NCBI GenBank assembly: GCA_018268715.1
Contig: JAFDVZ010000002.1
Location: 181,632 to 245,631 of the forward strand
Length of the DNA: 64,000 bases
Direction of reading: 5' to 3'
Source: Acidobacteriota bacterium
Lineage (GTDB): Bacteria; Acidobacteriota; Terriglobia; Bryobacterales; Bryobacteraceae
Made by a program: the position numbers and the translations under genes. The notes under the pieces were generated by a model that was not told the origin of the DNA, did not search any database, and saw only the letters and a program-made list of their open reading frames with translations. Shown one piece after another: positions 1-8,273 of this stretch; position 1 is the first letter of the stretch; every line of letters starts with the position of its first letter.

Positions 1-1041
1 GTCGACATCCCGTCCGGGCTGCCGCATGAGCCGGCGGTGCGGGCCGACTGTACGGTGACCTTCGTCGCTCCGAAGATCGACCAGGTGCTGGGGCCCCAGT
101 ACGAGCACAACGGCGAGCTGGTGGTGGGAGCCATTGGGGCGCCGGCGCATCTGCTCGATCCGATCCAACTGAACCTGACGGAGCCCTCCGACTTCGCGGA
201 CCTTTTCAAGCCACGGCGCAGGAACTCGAACAAGGGCGTTTACGGGCACGCGCTGGTGGTGGCCGGGGCTCGCGGCAAGACGGGGGCCGCCGCGATGACG
301 GGCGTCTCCGTTTTGAAGGCCGGCGCCGGGCTGGCGACGGTGGCGTCGGCCGAGTCGGCTATCTCAACCATCGCCGTCTATTCGCCTGAGTTAATGACGG
401 CTCCGCTCGATGAGATCGAAGACGGAGCTATCTCGTCGATGGCTTACCGCCAGATCCGCAAGTTAGCCGAGGGTAAGACCGTCGCGGCGGTCGGACCGGG
501 ATTGGGAACGAACCCATCGACGGTCCGGGTGGTCCGGCGACTGTTCGACGAGTTACCCATTCCGCTGGTCGTCGACGCCGACGGACTGAACGCGCTGGCC
601 GGAACCGCCTTCCAGGGACCCGGTCCGCTGCGGGTGCTGACGCCGCATCCGGGCGAGATGTCGCGCCTGGCGGGGACGGCCACCGCCGAGGTTCAGGCTG
701 ACCGGCTGGCGATGGCCCGCCGGTTCTCGGCCGAACGCAATGTCGTGCTGGTGCTGAAAGGCGACCGCACTATCACGGCCTTTCCCGATGGGAGGGCCTG
801 GATCAATCCGACCGGCAGTCCCGCCCTATCCACCGGCGGCACGGGCGACATTCTGACCGGCCTGATCGCGGGCCTGCTGGCCCAGTTTCCCAACCAGCCC
901 GAGCAGGCCGTTGTCGCGGCCGTCTGGCTGCACGGGAAGGCCGGCGAGCTGGGCGCCGCGGCCATCGGCGAGAAACCGTTTCTCGCCACTGACATCCTGA
1001 CTTACCTTCCGGAGGCGATGCGTGCCGTCCACCCGGTTTGA
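1..1041 (+). CDS. nnr: Bifunctional NAD(P)H-hydrate epimerase/dehydratase, 3' part (start outside window)
   Basis: The frame is open from base 1 and begins with VDIPSGL, a conserved motif of the YjeF/NnrE epimerase domain, so the true start lies upstream and only the end of the N-terminal domain is present. The rest is the ribokinase-like ADP-dependent NAD(P)HX dehydratase domain, with the HPGEMSRL segment and the nucleotide-site motif GGTGDILTG near its end. The enzyme repairs hydrated NADH/NADPH in the cytoplasm. It overlaps tsaE by 20 bases; nnr-tsaE adjacency is common in bacteria. Only the truncation by the window edge is unusual. Confidence 0.95.
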   Translation, partial: VDIPSGLPHEPAVRADCTVTFVAPKIDQVLGPQYEHNGELVVGAIGAPAHLLDPIQLNLTEPSDFADLFKPRRRNSNKGVYGHALVVAGARGKTGAAAMTGVSVLKAGAGLATVASAESAISTIAVYSPELMTAPLDEIEDGAISSMAYRQIRKLAEGKTVAAVGPGLGTNPSTVRVVRRLFDELPIPLVVDADGLNALAGTAFQGPGPLRVLTPHPGEMSRLAGTATAEVQADRLAMARRFSAERNVVLVLKGDRTITAFPDGRAWINPTGSPALSTGGTGDILTGLIAGLLAQFPNQPEQAVVAAVWLHGKAGELGAAAIGEKPFLATDILTYLPEAMRAVHPV

Positions 1042-1444
1042 GACAGCGAGCGAGGACGAGACCATCGAGTTAGGTCGACGCATCGCCAGGGAGTTACCCT
1101 CGCGGGCCGTGATCCTTCTCATCGGCAACCTGGGCGCGGGCAAGACGACGCTCGCCAAGGGCATCGTGGAAGGCCTGGGCGCGGTCGCCGCCGATGAAGT
1201 GTCGAGCCCGACCTTCACGCTGATCCACGAATACAGCCCGCGGGTTTGTCACATCGACCTGTATCGCCTGGAGACGGCGGCCGAAGTGGCCACGCTCGGC
1301 CTGGACGAGCTGTTCGACCGCGACGCCGTAGTCCTGATAGAGTGGGGCGAGCGTTTCCCCGAGATCATGCCGGAGGATCGCATCGAAATCCGGCTGGAGC
1401 CTCGGGGCGACCAAGGACGCGAGATATTAGTTACAAAACCGTGA
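1022..1444 (+). CDS. tsaE: tRNA threonylcarbamoyladenosine biosynthesis ATPase TsaE
   Basis: This 140-residue protein has the TsaE-type Walker A motif GNLGAGKTT at residues 35-43, then SSPTFTLIHEY and the HIDLYRL segment, and ends with the IEWGERFPE motif typical of the family. TsaE works with TsaB and TsaD to make t6A37 in tRNAs that read ANN codons. Translation starts at GTG 1022 inside the end of nnr, implying translational coupling. The length is normal for the family (about 135-160 residues). Confidence 0.95.
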   Translation: MPSTRFETASEDETIELGRRIARELPSRAVILLIGNLGAGKTTLAKGIVEGLGAVAADEVSSPTFTLIHEYSPRVCHIDLYRLETAAEVATLGLDELFDRDAVVLIEWGERFPEIMPEDRIEIRLEPRGDQGREILVTKP

Positions 1445-1451
1445 ACTGACA

Positions 1452-2399
1452 ATGCAACTGAAACGACTAGGTAATAGCGACCTGGACTTGACTCCCATCG
1501 GCGTTGGCGCTTGGGCCATGGGAGGCGGAGGGTGGCAGTTCGCCTGGGGCCCCCAGGATGACAACGAGTCGATCGAGGCGATCCACGCGGCGCTGGACCA
1601 CGGCGTGAACTGGATCGACACGGCCGCCGTTTACGGACTGGGCCACTCCGAAGAAGTGGTGGCGAAGGCGCTGGAGGGCCGCTCGACGCGCCCCTACGTC
1701 TTCACCAAGTGCGAGCGCGTGTGGGATGAGAACGGCAAGATCGGGCCGTGTCTCAAGGCCGACTCAATCCGCGGCGAGTGCGAGCGGAGCCTGCGGCGGC
1801 TCAAGGTGGATGTGATCGACCTTTACCAGATCCACTGGCCGCAACCGGACGAGGACGTCGAAGAGGCCTGGACCACCCTGGCCGAGTTACAGCGCGAGGG
1901 CAAGGTGCGCTGGATCGGCGTTTCGAACTTCAACAAGCAGCAGATCGAGCGGTGCGAGCGGATCGCGCCGGTCACCTCGCTGCAACCGCCCTATTCGATG
2001 ATTTCGCCGGAGATCGAGCAGGACATCCTGCCGCATTGCCTGAAGCAGAACATCGGCGTGTTGGCCTATTCTCCGATGAAGAGCGGGCTGTTGACCGGTT
2101 CGATGACCAAGGAGCGCGTGGCCGCGTTTCCGGAGGACGATTTCCGCAAACGGGCGGTGGCGTTCCAGGAACCGGCTTTGACCCGGAACCTGGCCCTGGC
2201 CGAACTGTGCCGGCAAATCGGGGCGCGGCACGGGCGCACGGCCGGCGAAACGGCGATTGCCTGGGTGCTGCGGAATCCGGCGATCACCGCCGCGATCGTG
2301 GGCATGCGTTCGTCCCGGCAGACGGCGGGCGTGATTGGCGCGCTGGAGTTCCGGCTGAGCGGCGCCGAGATCCAGGAAATCGCCAACTTCAACGGGTGA
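1452..2399 (+). CDS. Aldo/keto reductase
   Basis: This 315-residue (beta/alpha)8 NADPH-dependent oxidoreductase shows the AKR catalytic tetrad: Asp56 and Tyr61 (WIDTAAVYG), Lys86 (FTKCERVW) and His128 (LYQIHWP). It also has the late GMRSSRQ cofactor-binding segment. The start is ATG 1452, 7 bases after tsaE, so the three plus-strand genes may be cotranscribed. It resembles the YajO/Tas-like general aldo/keto reductases; the substrate cannot be told from sequence. The gene ends convergently with the next one. Confidence 0.92.
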   Translation: MQLKRLGNSDLDLTPIGVGAWAMGGGGWQFAWGPQDDNESIEAIHAALDHGVNWIDTAAVYGLGHSEEVVAKALEGRSTRPYVFTKCERVWDENGKIGPCLKADSIRGECERSLRRLKVDVIDLYQIHWPQPDEDVEEAWTTLAELQREGKVRWIGVSNFNKQQIERCERIAPVTSLQPPYSMISPEIEQDILPHCLKQNIGVLAYSPMKSGLLTGSMTKERVAAFPEDDFRKRAVAFQEPALTRNLALAELCRQIGARHGRTAGETAIAWVLRNPAITAAIVGMRSSRQTAGVIGALEFRLSGAEIQEIANFNG

Positions 2400-2425
2400 C
2401 GACGGGCGCCGGGGAGGCGGCCGGT

Positions 2426-2782
2426 TCACATGGAGTGGAACTCGATCTCTATGAGAATGCGGACCGCCACCGGCTTGCCATCCTTGCGGGCGGCGGCGAA
2501 ACGCCATTGCTTTACGGCGTCGACGGCGATCCGATCCAGCTCCTTTTCGAGGCTTTTCACCACCTTCGGATCCTTCGGCGCGCCTTGCGAGGTGACGACC
2601 AGGGCGATGCTGACGGCGCCGTCCACTTTCACGCCCTTCCAATCCTCCGGGTATTCCGGGGGCTCCTGCTTGATGATGCGGGGCGGCGTGACGCCGGCGC
2701 CCAGTTCGTAGACCGGCTCGTCGACGGCCGGCATTAGGGCGCACGTCGACACAAGCGCCAACAGGATCGCCAACATCCTCAT
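2426..2782 (-). CDS. Small secreted protein with a TonB C-terminal-type domain
   Basis: A 118-residue protein with an N-terminal hydrophobic signal (about residues 1-19). A TonB C-terminal-like fold follows: PPEYPEDWKG, then DGAVSIALVV, and the family ending AVKQWRFAAARKDGKPV with a final beta strand. True TonB has a membrane anchor and a long proline-rich linker; here there is almost no linker, so the domain would be free in the periplasm. Stand-alone TonB-C domain proteins are frequent in Acidobacteria and have no assigned role. The gene is convergent with the aldo/keto reductase and lies 44 bases downstream of the SDR gene. Confidence 0.75.
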   Translation of the reverse strand: MRMLAILLALVSTCALMPAVDEPVYELGAGVTPPRIIKQEPPEYPEDWKGVKVDGAVSIALVVTSQGAPKDPKVVKSLEKELDRIAVDAVKQWRFAAARKDGKPVAVRILIEIEFHSM

Positions 2783-2826
2783 GAAACCTTCAAGGACGCG
2801 TGCGGCGGGAGAGCGGTTTCACGCCA

Positions 2827-3633
2827 TCAGCACGAGTAGATGGACCGGACGGCCAACTCCATCACGGCGTTCGGCAGGAAGCGCTTCGCCCAGACGCCGA
2901 CGCGCTGGGCGGCGGGCCCGACGGTGTAGCGCAGGCGCGGGTTGGCGGTGTTCACGACGCGGTGGAGAAGGCGCGCGACCGCTTCGGGCGGGGGGCCGGC
3001 CTGCTCGTCGCGGGCCATGCGGGCGATGGCTCGGGCGGCGGTTTCCGCGTAGGGCGACGCGGACGAGGCGACGGTCATGCGGCGGGCATCGGTGAACGAG
3101 GTTCGATGGTCTCCGGGTTCGATCAGGACCACGTGGACGCCGAAGGCGCGGACTTCCAGGCGCAGGGCCTCGGTGAGGCCTTCCACGGCGAACTTCGAGG
3201 CGCTGTACAGGCCCTGAAACGGGATGGCGATCAGGCCGCCGATGGAGCCGATGTTGATGAGACGGCCGGCGCGGCGGGCTCGGAATTCGGGCAGCGCGGC
3301 GCGGCACACGCGCATGACGCCGAAGAAATTCGTTTCAAACTGGGCCCGCGCCTCCTCAATCGACGTGTCTTCGATGGCGCCCGCGATCCCCATGCCGGCG
3401 TTGTTGACCACGATGTCGAGGCGTCCTTCGCGGGCGAGGATGGCCTGGATGGCCTGGTTCACCGAGGCGTCGCTCGATACATCCATGGCGAGCGGCTCAA
3501 CGCCCGGCGGGGCTTGGGCGCGGCGCGAGGCGCCGTAGACGCGGAAGCCGTTCGAAGCCAAATGGGACGCGCAGGCGGCGCCGATGCCCGAGGACGCGCC
3601 CGTGATCAGGACGACGCGCGGTTCTGAACGCAT
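2827..3633 (-). CDS. Short-chain dehydrogenase/reductase (SDR)
   Basis: This 268-residue classical SDR has the cofactor motif TGASSGIG (residues 11-18), NNAG at 77-80, catalytic Ser130, and the YSASK active-site motif with Tyr143 and Lys147. Arg residues after the second beta strand (ASRRAQ) suggest NADP(H) preference. The substrate is unknown; the family includes many ketone and sugar reductases. The 5' end overlaps the end of the upstream 157-residue hypothetical gene by 28 bases, so the two are probably expressed together. Confidence 0.92.
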   Translation of the reverse strand: MRSEPRVVLITGASSGIGAACASHLASNGFRVYGASRRAQAPPGVEPLAMDVSSDASVNQAIQAILAREGRLDIVVNNAGMGIAGAIEDTSIEEARAQFETNFFGVMRVCRAALPEFRARRAGRLINIGSIGGLIAIPFQGLYSASKFAVEGLTEALRLEVRAFGVHVVLIEPGDHRTSFTDARRMTVASSASPYAETAARAIARMARDEQAGPPPEAVARLLHRVVNTANPRLRYTVGPAAQRVGVWAKRFLPNAVMELAVRSIYSC

Positions 3634-4079
3634 GGGTCCAACGTATCATTCGATGAGAGGGGCGCGGAGGCGTTGGGCGATGTGCGGATTTCCGGGGGAA
3701 CGACGGACGGACGGGCGGGCGGCGGGCTGGTTCGAACAGCGGGCGACGGGACGGATACGGCGGCGGGGCGGGCGGGGACGCGGCGGCGGGCTTTCCAGAA
3801 AGCCTCGATGGCGTTGCGCCAGGCGCGCTCGGCCTGATTCAGATCGCGCATCAACTGCTTGTAGCGGCTCTGCTGTTCGGTGAAGAACTTCGCGAGGCCG
3901 ATGCTCGAGACGAGGGCGTCGCGGAGATCGTACATGTCTTGCAGGTGGGTCCAGGATCGCCAGGCGTGGGTGGCGAGCAGCGTTTCCTCGGGCGTCGCGG
4001 GGGTGTAGGTGCGCAGGAATTCCTCGCGCGTCATGCGTGATTCGGGATTGGGAGCGACAGCAGCGGCCGGCATTTTCAA
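3606..4079 (-). CDS. Conserved-looking hypothetical protein
   Basis: A 157-residue protein of unknown function. Residues 1-100 are charged and probably helical (YDLRDALVSSIG, then RYKQLMRDLNQAERAWRNAIEAFWKAR). The C-terminal third is rich in Pro, Ser and Ala and likely disordered. Codon third positions are strongly G/C, as in the neighbouring genes, which supports coding. A strong ribosome binding site, GGAGG, precedes ATG 4079 with 7 bases of spacing. No signal peptide or membrane segment is visible. It overlaps the downstream SDR gene. Confidence 0.75.
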   Translation of the reverse strand: MKMPAAAVAPNPESRMTREEFLRTYTPATPEETLLATHAWRSWTHLQDMYDLRDALVSSIGLAKFFTEQQSRYKQLMRDLNQAERAWRNAIEAFWKARRRVPARPAAVSVPSPAVRTSPPPARPSVVPPEIRTSPNASAPLSSNDTLDPCVQNRASS

Positions 4080-4159
4080 ACCTCCAAAAACGGATCGAGC
4101 GCGGCCGCCTGGCAGCGGATCCGCGCTCGTTAGTGGAAAAAATCTCTCTTCCCGCCTTC

Positions 4160-4187
4160 AACATATCACGCGTTTCCGAATTCGCAA
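4160..4187 (-). promoter_or_regulatory. Candidate sigma70-type promoter of the 157-residue hypothetical gene and SDR
   Basis: On the minus strand TTGCGA (4182-4187) is followed after 16 bases by TATGTT (4160-4165). The bases TGA just before the -10 give an extended -10 form. It lies about 80 bases upstream of the hypothetical gene, in an AT-rich island that contrasts with its surroundings. This is a pattern match only. Confidence 0.45.
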
Positions 4188-4198
4188 GTTTTTTGCGA
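4182..4198. promoter_or_regulatory. Operator-like inverted repeat over the -35 element
   Basis: TCGCAA-GTTTT-TTGCGA is a perfect 6-base inverted repeat with a 5-base spacer. It overlaps the -35 element of the candidate promoter above, which is where a repressor site could sit. No regulator can be assigned. Confidence 0.3.
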
Positions 4199-4244
4199 CT
4201 AAGTTGTTGGTTCTGCGGGAAATGATTTTGTGAACGGCTTCGGA

Positions 4245-4757
4245 GAGCGGGCCCAATTCGACCAGGAACGGCGAATTGGCTCGCGCTCGCGGGAGCGGAG
4301 GGCCCGGTGGGGCTCGGCCATCACGGCGTTGCTGAAGCCGGGCAGCGAGGCGGCGCGGTTGAGGCCGCGCAGGTAGGACGGGGACGGATGGACGGCCTAG
4401 CTGACGGCCATCACGCGCCGGCGGAGGCGGGCGACGGTGAGGAGGTGGGGGCCGCCGCGGACGGCGCGGAAGTCGTCGCGGTCGTCCGAGCTGTCCTTCA
4501 GGCCGTAGTCGAGCGGCAGTTGGGAGTCGGCGCGCGCGGTCTCCGGCTCAATGGACATTTTCGTGTAAGGCGACATGTTGTGGAGATACAGCGAGCATGA
4601 GCGCCCAGGTTCCGGCTGTGGCCGCGTATTCGGCGAGTTCGAGCGGCGCCAGGAAGCGGGAGCCGATGACGGCGACTCGTAGCGGGGCGCGGCCGATGAC
4701 GGCGGCGGCGCAATCCACCACCGATTTGCGAAGGCGGTGGGGGGTTGGGGCAACCGG
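4245..4757 (-). pseudogene. Decayed DapA-family (dihydrodipicolinate synthase/sugar-acid aldolase) gene
   Basis: No intact gene fits this 679-base gap (4080-4758), but minus-strand pieces in order resemble the DapA/NanA aldolase family. From about 4757, one frame reads RKSVVDCAAAVIGR, VAVIGS and LELAEYAATAG, like the family helix before VxAGVGSNxT and LARHAEEAG. After a frame change near 4600 comes LYLHNMSPYTKMSIEPETA, then LPLDYGLKDSSDDRDDF, matching the Schiff-base region (LYNxPxxTxxxLSPE, GIKDSSGD). After a TAG stop at 4397-4399 the same frame continues with YLRGLNRAASLPGF and MAEPHRAL, like the family C-terminus. Third positions stay G/C-rich through these pieces. The N-terminal third and several internal stretches are missing. 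It directly follows the MFS gene, so the ancestral operon probably encoded oxidoreductase, transporter and aldolase. Confidence 0.6.
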
Positions 4758-4758
4758 A

Positions 4759-6048
4759 TCATTGTTCGAGCTGGCGGCGGAGCTTTTCGACGTCGCGCGA
4801 GACGGTGAAGAAGATGGCCGCGGCTAGCATGAGGGCGGCGGCGAGCAGGGCCACCGAGGCGATGGAGATGGCGTAGCCGAGGCTGGCCTTCTGGGCGATG
4901 TAGCCGGTGACGATGGGGGCGGTGGCGGCGCCGAACAGCCAGCCCACCATGTTCATGAATCCCACTGCGGTGCCGCGGGCTTCCGGACGGATGACATCGA
5001 AGACCGAGGCGAAGATGTTGGCGTCGTAAACGCCCTTGAAGAGTCCCCAGAAGGTGAGGGCGACCATCAGGGATCCCACCGAGAGGGTCTGGCCGCACCA
5101 GATGACGAAGGGCGCGGCGCCGACGACGCCGAGCAACTGGATGGCGATACGGCCTCCGACGAAACGGCGGCGGAGGGAATCGGCCATCCATCCGCCGAGC
5201 GGCGATCCGGCCATGCTGGCGAGCTGGACGAAGATGGTGGCGGTGAGGCCGGACATGGCCAGGCTGAGATGGAAGCGTTCGAACAGGAACGAGGGCATCC
5301 AACTGAGCAGCACCATGGCGACGAAGTTGCCGAGGGTGAAGGCGCCCATGCAGAGCAGGACGGTGGGCGTGGCCCAGATCACCTTGATGAATTCGGAGAT
5401 GGGCATGCGGTGGGATTCGTGCGGGCGGACGCCGAAATCGGCGAGGTCGGCGGCGCCGCGTTCGGGTTCGACCAGGAGTTTGGAGAGCGCGAAACCGAGC
5501 ACGACGCCGAGTCCGCCGAACACGATGAAGGAGGATCGCCAGCCGTAGCGCTGGCTGATGAGTCCGCCGAAGAAGCCACCGGCGATGGTGCCGACGTAGA
5601 CGGCGGTCTGGTGCCAGCCCATGGCTCGGGAGCGGGTGGCGCGGCCGTGATAGTCGCTCACGATGGACATGGAGGCGGGGAAGTAGAAGGTCTCGCCGAG
5701 GCCTTCGGCGGCGCGGAAGGCGAGCAGATGGCGGAAGTTGCGGGACAGGGCCGTGGCCATGCAGATGAGGCTCCAGGTGTTGAGGCCCCAGAGTACGGCG
5801 GCCTTGCGGCGGACGCGGTCGACGATGTTGCCGGCCAGGGGCGCGCAGATGCCGTAGACGAAGGCGAACGAGGAGCCCAGCATGCCCAGTTGCAGCTTGT
5901 CGAGCGACATCTCGGTTTGCAGCAACGGGAAGACGGAGAAGATGGCCTGGCGGTCCGCGTAGTTGAAGAATCCGCAGAACCAGAGCATGCCGACGACCCA
6001 CCACTTGTAGTTCGGACGGCGCGAGAAGGCGGGCGCGGCGGCTTGCAT
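4759..6048 (-). CDS. MFS transporter
   Basis: A 429-residue major facilitator protein with about 12 hydrophobic segments. It has the loop 2-3 signature GNIVDRVRRK and an early membrane motif FNYADRQAIFSVFPLL typical of the anion:cation symporter/spinster-like branch. The start at ATG 6048 overlaps the stop of the upstream Gfo/Idh gene (ATGA-type junction), so the two are translationally coupled. The pairing with a Gfo/Idh oxidoreductase and a decayed DapA-like aldolase suggests import of a sugar or sugar acid (inference). An upstream extension of the frame to 6540 is open but reads as Arg/Pro-rich shadow of the neighbouring gene. Confidence 0.9.
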   Translation of the reverse strand: MQAAAPAFSRRPNYKWWVVGMLWFCGFFNYADRQAIFSVFPLLQTEMSLDKLQLGMLGSSFAFVYGICAPLAGNIVDRVRRKAAVLWGLNTWSLICMATALSRNFRHLLAFRAAEGLGETFYFPASMSIVSDYHGRATRSRAMGWHQTAVYVGTIAGGFFGGLISQRYGWRSSFIVFGGLGVVLGFALSKLLVEPERGAADLADFGVRPHESHRMPISEFIKVIWATPTVLLCMGAFTLGNFVAMVLLSWMPSFLFERFHLSLAMSGLTATIFVQLASMAGSPLGGWMADSLRRRFVGGRIAIQLLGVVGAAPFVIWCGQTLSVGSLMVALTFWGLFKGVYDANIFASVFDVIRPEARGTAVGFMNMVGWLFGAATAPIVTGYIAQKASLGYAISIASVALLAAALMLAAAIFFTVSRDVEKLRRQLEQ

Positions 6049-7358
6049 CAGGCGAGGCCCTTGACCTTCCAGCCTGGACGGTAGGCCCGGCGAATGTGGC
6101 GATTGGCTTCCGGCGAATTGCGGAACTTCAGCTTCGCGGCGTTCCATTCGAGCGTGGTCTTGGGGAACCAGGTGGCGGCGGGGCCGAGCAGGACCGCTTC
6201 GGTGAGCGGGCCGGAATAGTCGAACGCCGCCGAGGCCGTGCCCTTGCCGAGGACGGCGTCGACGAACTGGTGGTAGTGATCGGCCGTTTCGAGCTTGGGC
6301 ATCTCGAAGCCCTTGAACTGCGCTTCGGGATAGAGCGACGGCATGGCGATGTGGGGCAGCAGCATGACGCCCTTGGTCCCAATGAAGATGGAGCCCTGGC
6401 CGGGGATGCGTGGCCCGACGAGGGATTGGATTTCGGCGGGAGGACGCTGGTCGCCGTCGTACCAGGTGACCTTGACGGTCTTGCCGTCGGTGAAGCGGGT
6501 GCCCGGGAAGACGTACTGGATGACGGCGTTGATGGCCCAATTCTGGGCGCTGGGCGCGGGGCCTTCCGATCGCACGGTGAGGGGCGCGGTGAGGGCCAGG
6601 GCGCCGAAGACCGGATCGTAGATGTGGCAGCCCATGTCGCCGAAGGTGGCGGTGCCGAAGTCCACGCGCTTACGCCAGTTGCCGGGATGATAGACGCCAT
6701 CGATGTAGGGGCGGGCGGCGGCCGTGCCGAGCCACAGGTCCCAGTTCAGGGTGGGGGGCACGGGGTCGGTGCGGTCGGGCAGGGGGTTCATGTCGCCCCA
6801 CTTCTTGTTGCTCCAGGAGTGGACTTCCTTCACTTTGCCGATGGCGCCGGCCTGGATGATCTGGACGGCGGCGCGGTATTCGGCGGCGGAGTGGATCTGG
6901 ATGCCCATCTGGCTGACCAGGCGTTTGCGGCGGGCGGTTTCGGTGAGGCGGCGGATTTCGTAGAGGTCGTGGGCGAGCGGCTTCTGGCAATAGACGTGGA
7001 GGCCGATGTTCATGGAGCTCATGGCCTGGGGGGCGTGCATGTGGTCCGGGGTGCCGACGCAGGCGATGTCGAGGTTCTTGCGCTCCTTCTGGAGCATTTC
7101 GCGCCAGTCCTGGTAGATGCGCGCGTCGCGGTACTTCCCCTTGAGTTCGTCGAGGCGGGTCGAGTCGACCTCGGCGGCGCAGACGAGCTTCACCTTGGGG
7201 TGGGTGGCGATGCCGTCGAGAGTGGCCCAAGCCATTCCGGCCGCGCCGAAGGCGGCGAGACGGAGCGTGTCGTAACGCGGGGCGGAGATCAGGTTGGGTA
7301 CGAAGAATGGCGCGGCCAAGCCTGCGCCAGCGTGCTTCAGGAACGATCGGCGATTCAT
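6048..7358 (-). CDS. Tat-exported Gfo/Idh/MocA-family oxidoreductase
   Basis: A 436-residue protein beginning with a twin-arginine signal (MNRRSFLKHAGAG) and a short hydrophobic stretch. A Rossmann domain follows (VVTPDH-like segment TPDHMHAP) with the family catalytic Lys126 in QKPLAHD. The C-terminal alpha/beta domain contains GDMGCHIYDPVF. Such exported NAD(P)-dependent oxidoreductases are numerous in Acidobacteria and Planctomycetes; they are thought to act on sugars or glycosides with tightly bound cofactor. It is the first gene of the cluster leading to the MFS transporter. The exact substrate is unknown. Confidence 0.9.
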   Translation of the reverse strand: MNRRSFLKHAGAGLAAPFFVPNLISAPRYDTLRLAAFGAAGMAWATLDGIATHPKVKLVCAAEVDSTRLDELKGKYRDARIYQDWREMLQKERKNLDIACVGTPDHMHAPQAMSSMNIGLHVYCQKPLAHDLYEIRRLTETARRKRLVSQMGIQIHSAAEYRAAVQIIQAGAIGKVKEVHSWSNKKWGDMNPLPDRTDPVPPTLNWDLWLGTAAARPYIDGVYHPGNWRKRVDFGTATFGDMGCHIYDPVFGALALTAPLTVRSEGPAPSAQNWAINAVIQYVFPGTRFTDGKTVKVTWYDGDQRPPAEIQSLVGPRIPGQGSIFIGTKGVMLLPHIAMPSLYPEAQFKGFEMPKLETADHYHQFVDAVLGKGTASAAFDYSGPLTEAVLLGPAATWFPKTTLEWNAAKLKFRNSPEANRHIRRAYRPGWKVKGLA

Positions 7359-7395
7359 GTGTTACGAATTCGAGGATATCTCAGTGCGATGGGGC

Positions 7396-8205
7396 TTAGT
7401 TCAGAGCCGCCAGGTAGCGCTGGAGGTTTTCGATCTGTTCGACGACTTCGGCGCGGTCGGAGGCCTGGGGGTCGGCCTTGAGGTAGGCGCGGAGATCGGC
7501 GATGGCGTCGCGGTAACGGCGCATGCCGATCAGCACGACGGCGCGGTGCTTGCGTTCGCCGGGGGCGGAGGAGCCCTGAATGAGCAGGTCGAAGACGTTC
7601 AGCGATTTCTGCCACTCTTCGGTGCGAACATAAATGCTCTTCATGTTCTGGAGCATCCGGAGGGCGATCTGTTTCGGGCCGCAGGGCAGGAAGCTGGAGG
7701 CGGGCGGGGGCGCGCCGGTGCGCTCGACGACCAGGTTGACGCATTCGTCGCGGGTGAGCAGCTGGCCGCCGTGGAACGGGTCGATGTAGGAGTCGAAGCG
7801 GCCGTCGTCGTACTGGACGATGAAGTGGGCGGGCAGGGCGATGCCGTAGAGGGAGCGTCCCAGGCGGCGGGCGATCTCGAGGTAGACCACCGAGAGGGTG
7901 ATGGGGATGCCGAGGCGGCGGTGGAGCACGTCGTTGAGGCAACTGTTGCGGATGTCGTAGTAGTCGCGGGCGTTGCCGAGCAGGCCGAAGTCGCCGAACA
8001 GGACGGAGTTGGCGGCGTGGACGAAGTCTCGGCCGGGAGCGGAGGGGCCGGCCAGGGCGTTGACGGCGGAGGCGAGCGAGTCGAGGACGGCGATCCAGGG
8101 GGCGGGGTCGAGGCCGGGGTATTGGAGCGCGGCGATGTCGAGGGCGGCGTGATCGAGGGTGGCGGCCGAACGGCGGCGGGTCAGCAGGTCAGTGATGTCG
8201 CGCAA
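7396..8205 (-). CDS. SirB1/transglutaminase-like family protein with TPR-like C-terminus
   Basis: This 269-residue protein matches the SirB1 family. The N-terminal helical region leads to the family core RNSCLNDVLHRRLGIPITLSVVYLEIARRLG, then GIALPAHFIVQYD and the IDPFHGG motif. This is a degenerate transglutaminase-like fold, with Cys, His and Asp positions present. The C-terminal third is helical and TPR-like (KSIYVRTEEWQKSLNVFDLLI, then RAVVLIGMRRYRDAIADL). Its biochemical function is not established in bacteria. It is separated from the secretion operon by a hairpin and lies 37 bases upstream of the Gfo/Idh gene. Confidence 0.82.
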   Translation of the reverse strand: MRDITDLLTRRRSAATLDHAALDIAALQYPGLDPAPWIAVLDSLASAVNALAGPSAPGRDFVHAANSVLFGDFGLLGNARDYYDIRNSCLNDVLHRRLGIPITLSVVYLEIARRLGRSLYGIALPAHFIVQYDDGRFDSYIDPFHGGQLLTRDECVNLVVERTGAPPPASSFLPCGPKQIALRMLQNMKSIYVRTEEWQKSLNVFDLLIQGSSAPGERKHRAVVLIGMRRYRDAIADLRAYLKADPQASDRAEVVEQIENLQRYLAALN

Positions 8206-8231
8206 CAGTTCGGCTCCGGAACTACAGGATA

Positions 8232-8261
8232 CCAGCGCGGGGGACCGGCCGCCCGCGCTGG
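8232..8261 (-). terminator. Hairpin after the secretion operon
   Basis: CCAGCGCGGG (8232-8241) and CCCGCGCTGG (8252-8261) form a perfect 10-base stem with a 10-base loop. It lies 13 bases past the gspD stop and upstream of the SirB1-like gene. There is no clear T-run after it in the minus-strand direction, so it may be a processing or stability element rather than a full intrinsic terminator. Confidence 0.5.
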
Positions 8262-8273
8262 CGCAAACGGGGG

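Noticed and set aside
4548..4721. A 57-codon minus-strand frame from a GTG start
   Set aside because: Similarity of its first half to a DapA segment and loss of G/C third positions near its end fit a decayed gene better than an independent small gene.
4397..6004. Long minus-strand frame giving a very Arg- and Pro-rich product
   Set aside because: It is the shifted frame of the MFS transporter gene and runs into the decayed DapA-like region; composition is that of an artefact.
6096..7481. Long plus-strand frame opposite the Gfo/Idh gene
   Set aside because: Product is mainly Gly/Val/Asp and lacks any domain; it mirrors the antisense of the real gene.
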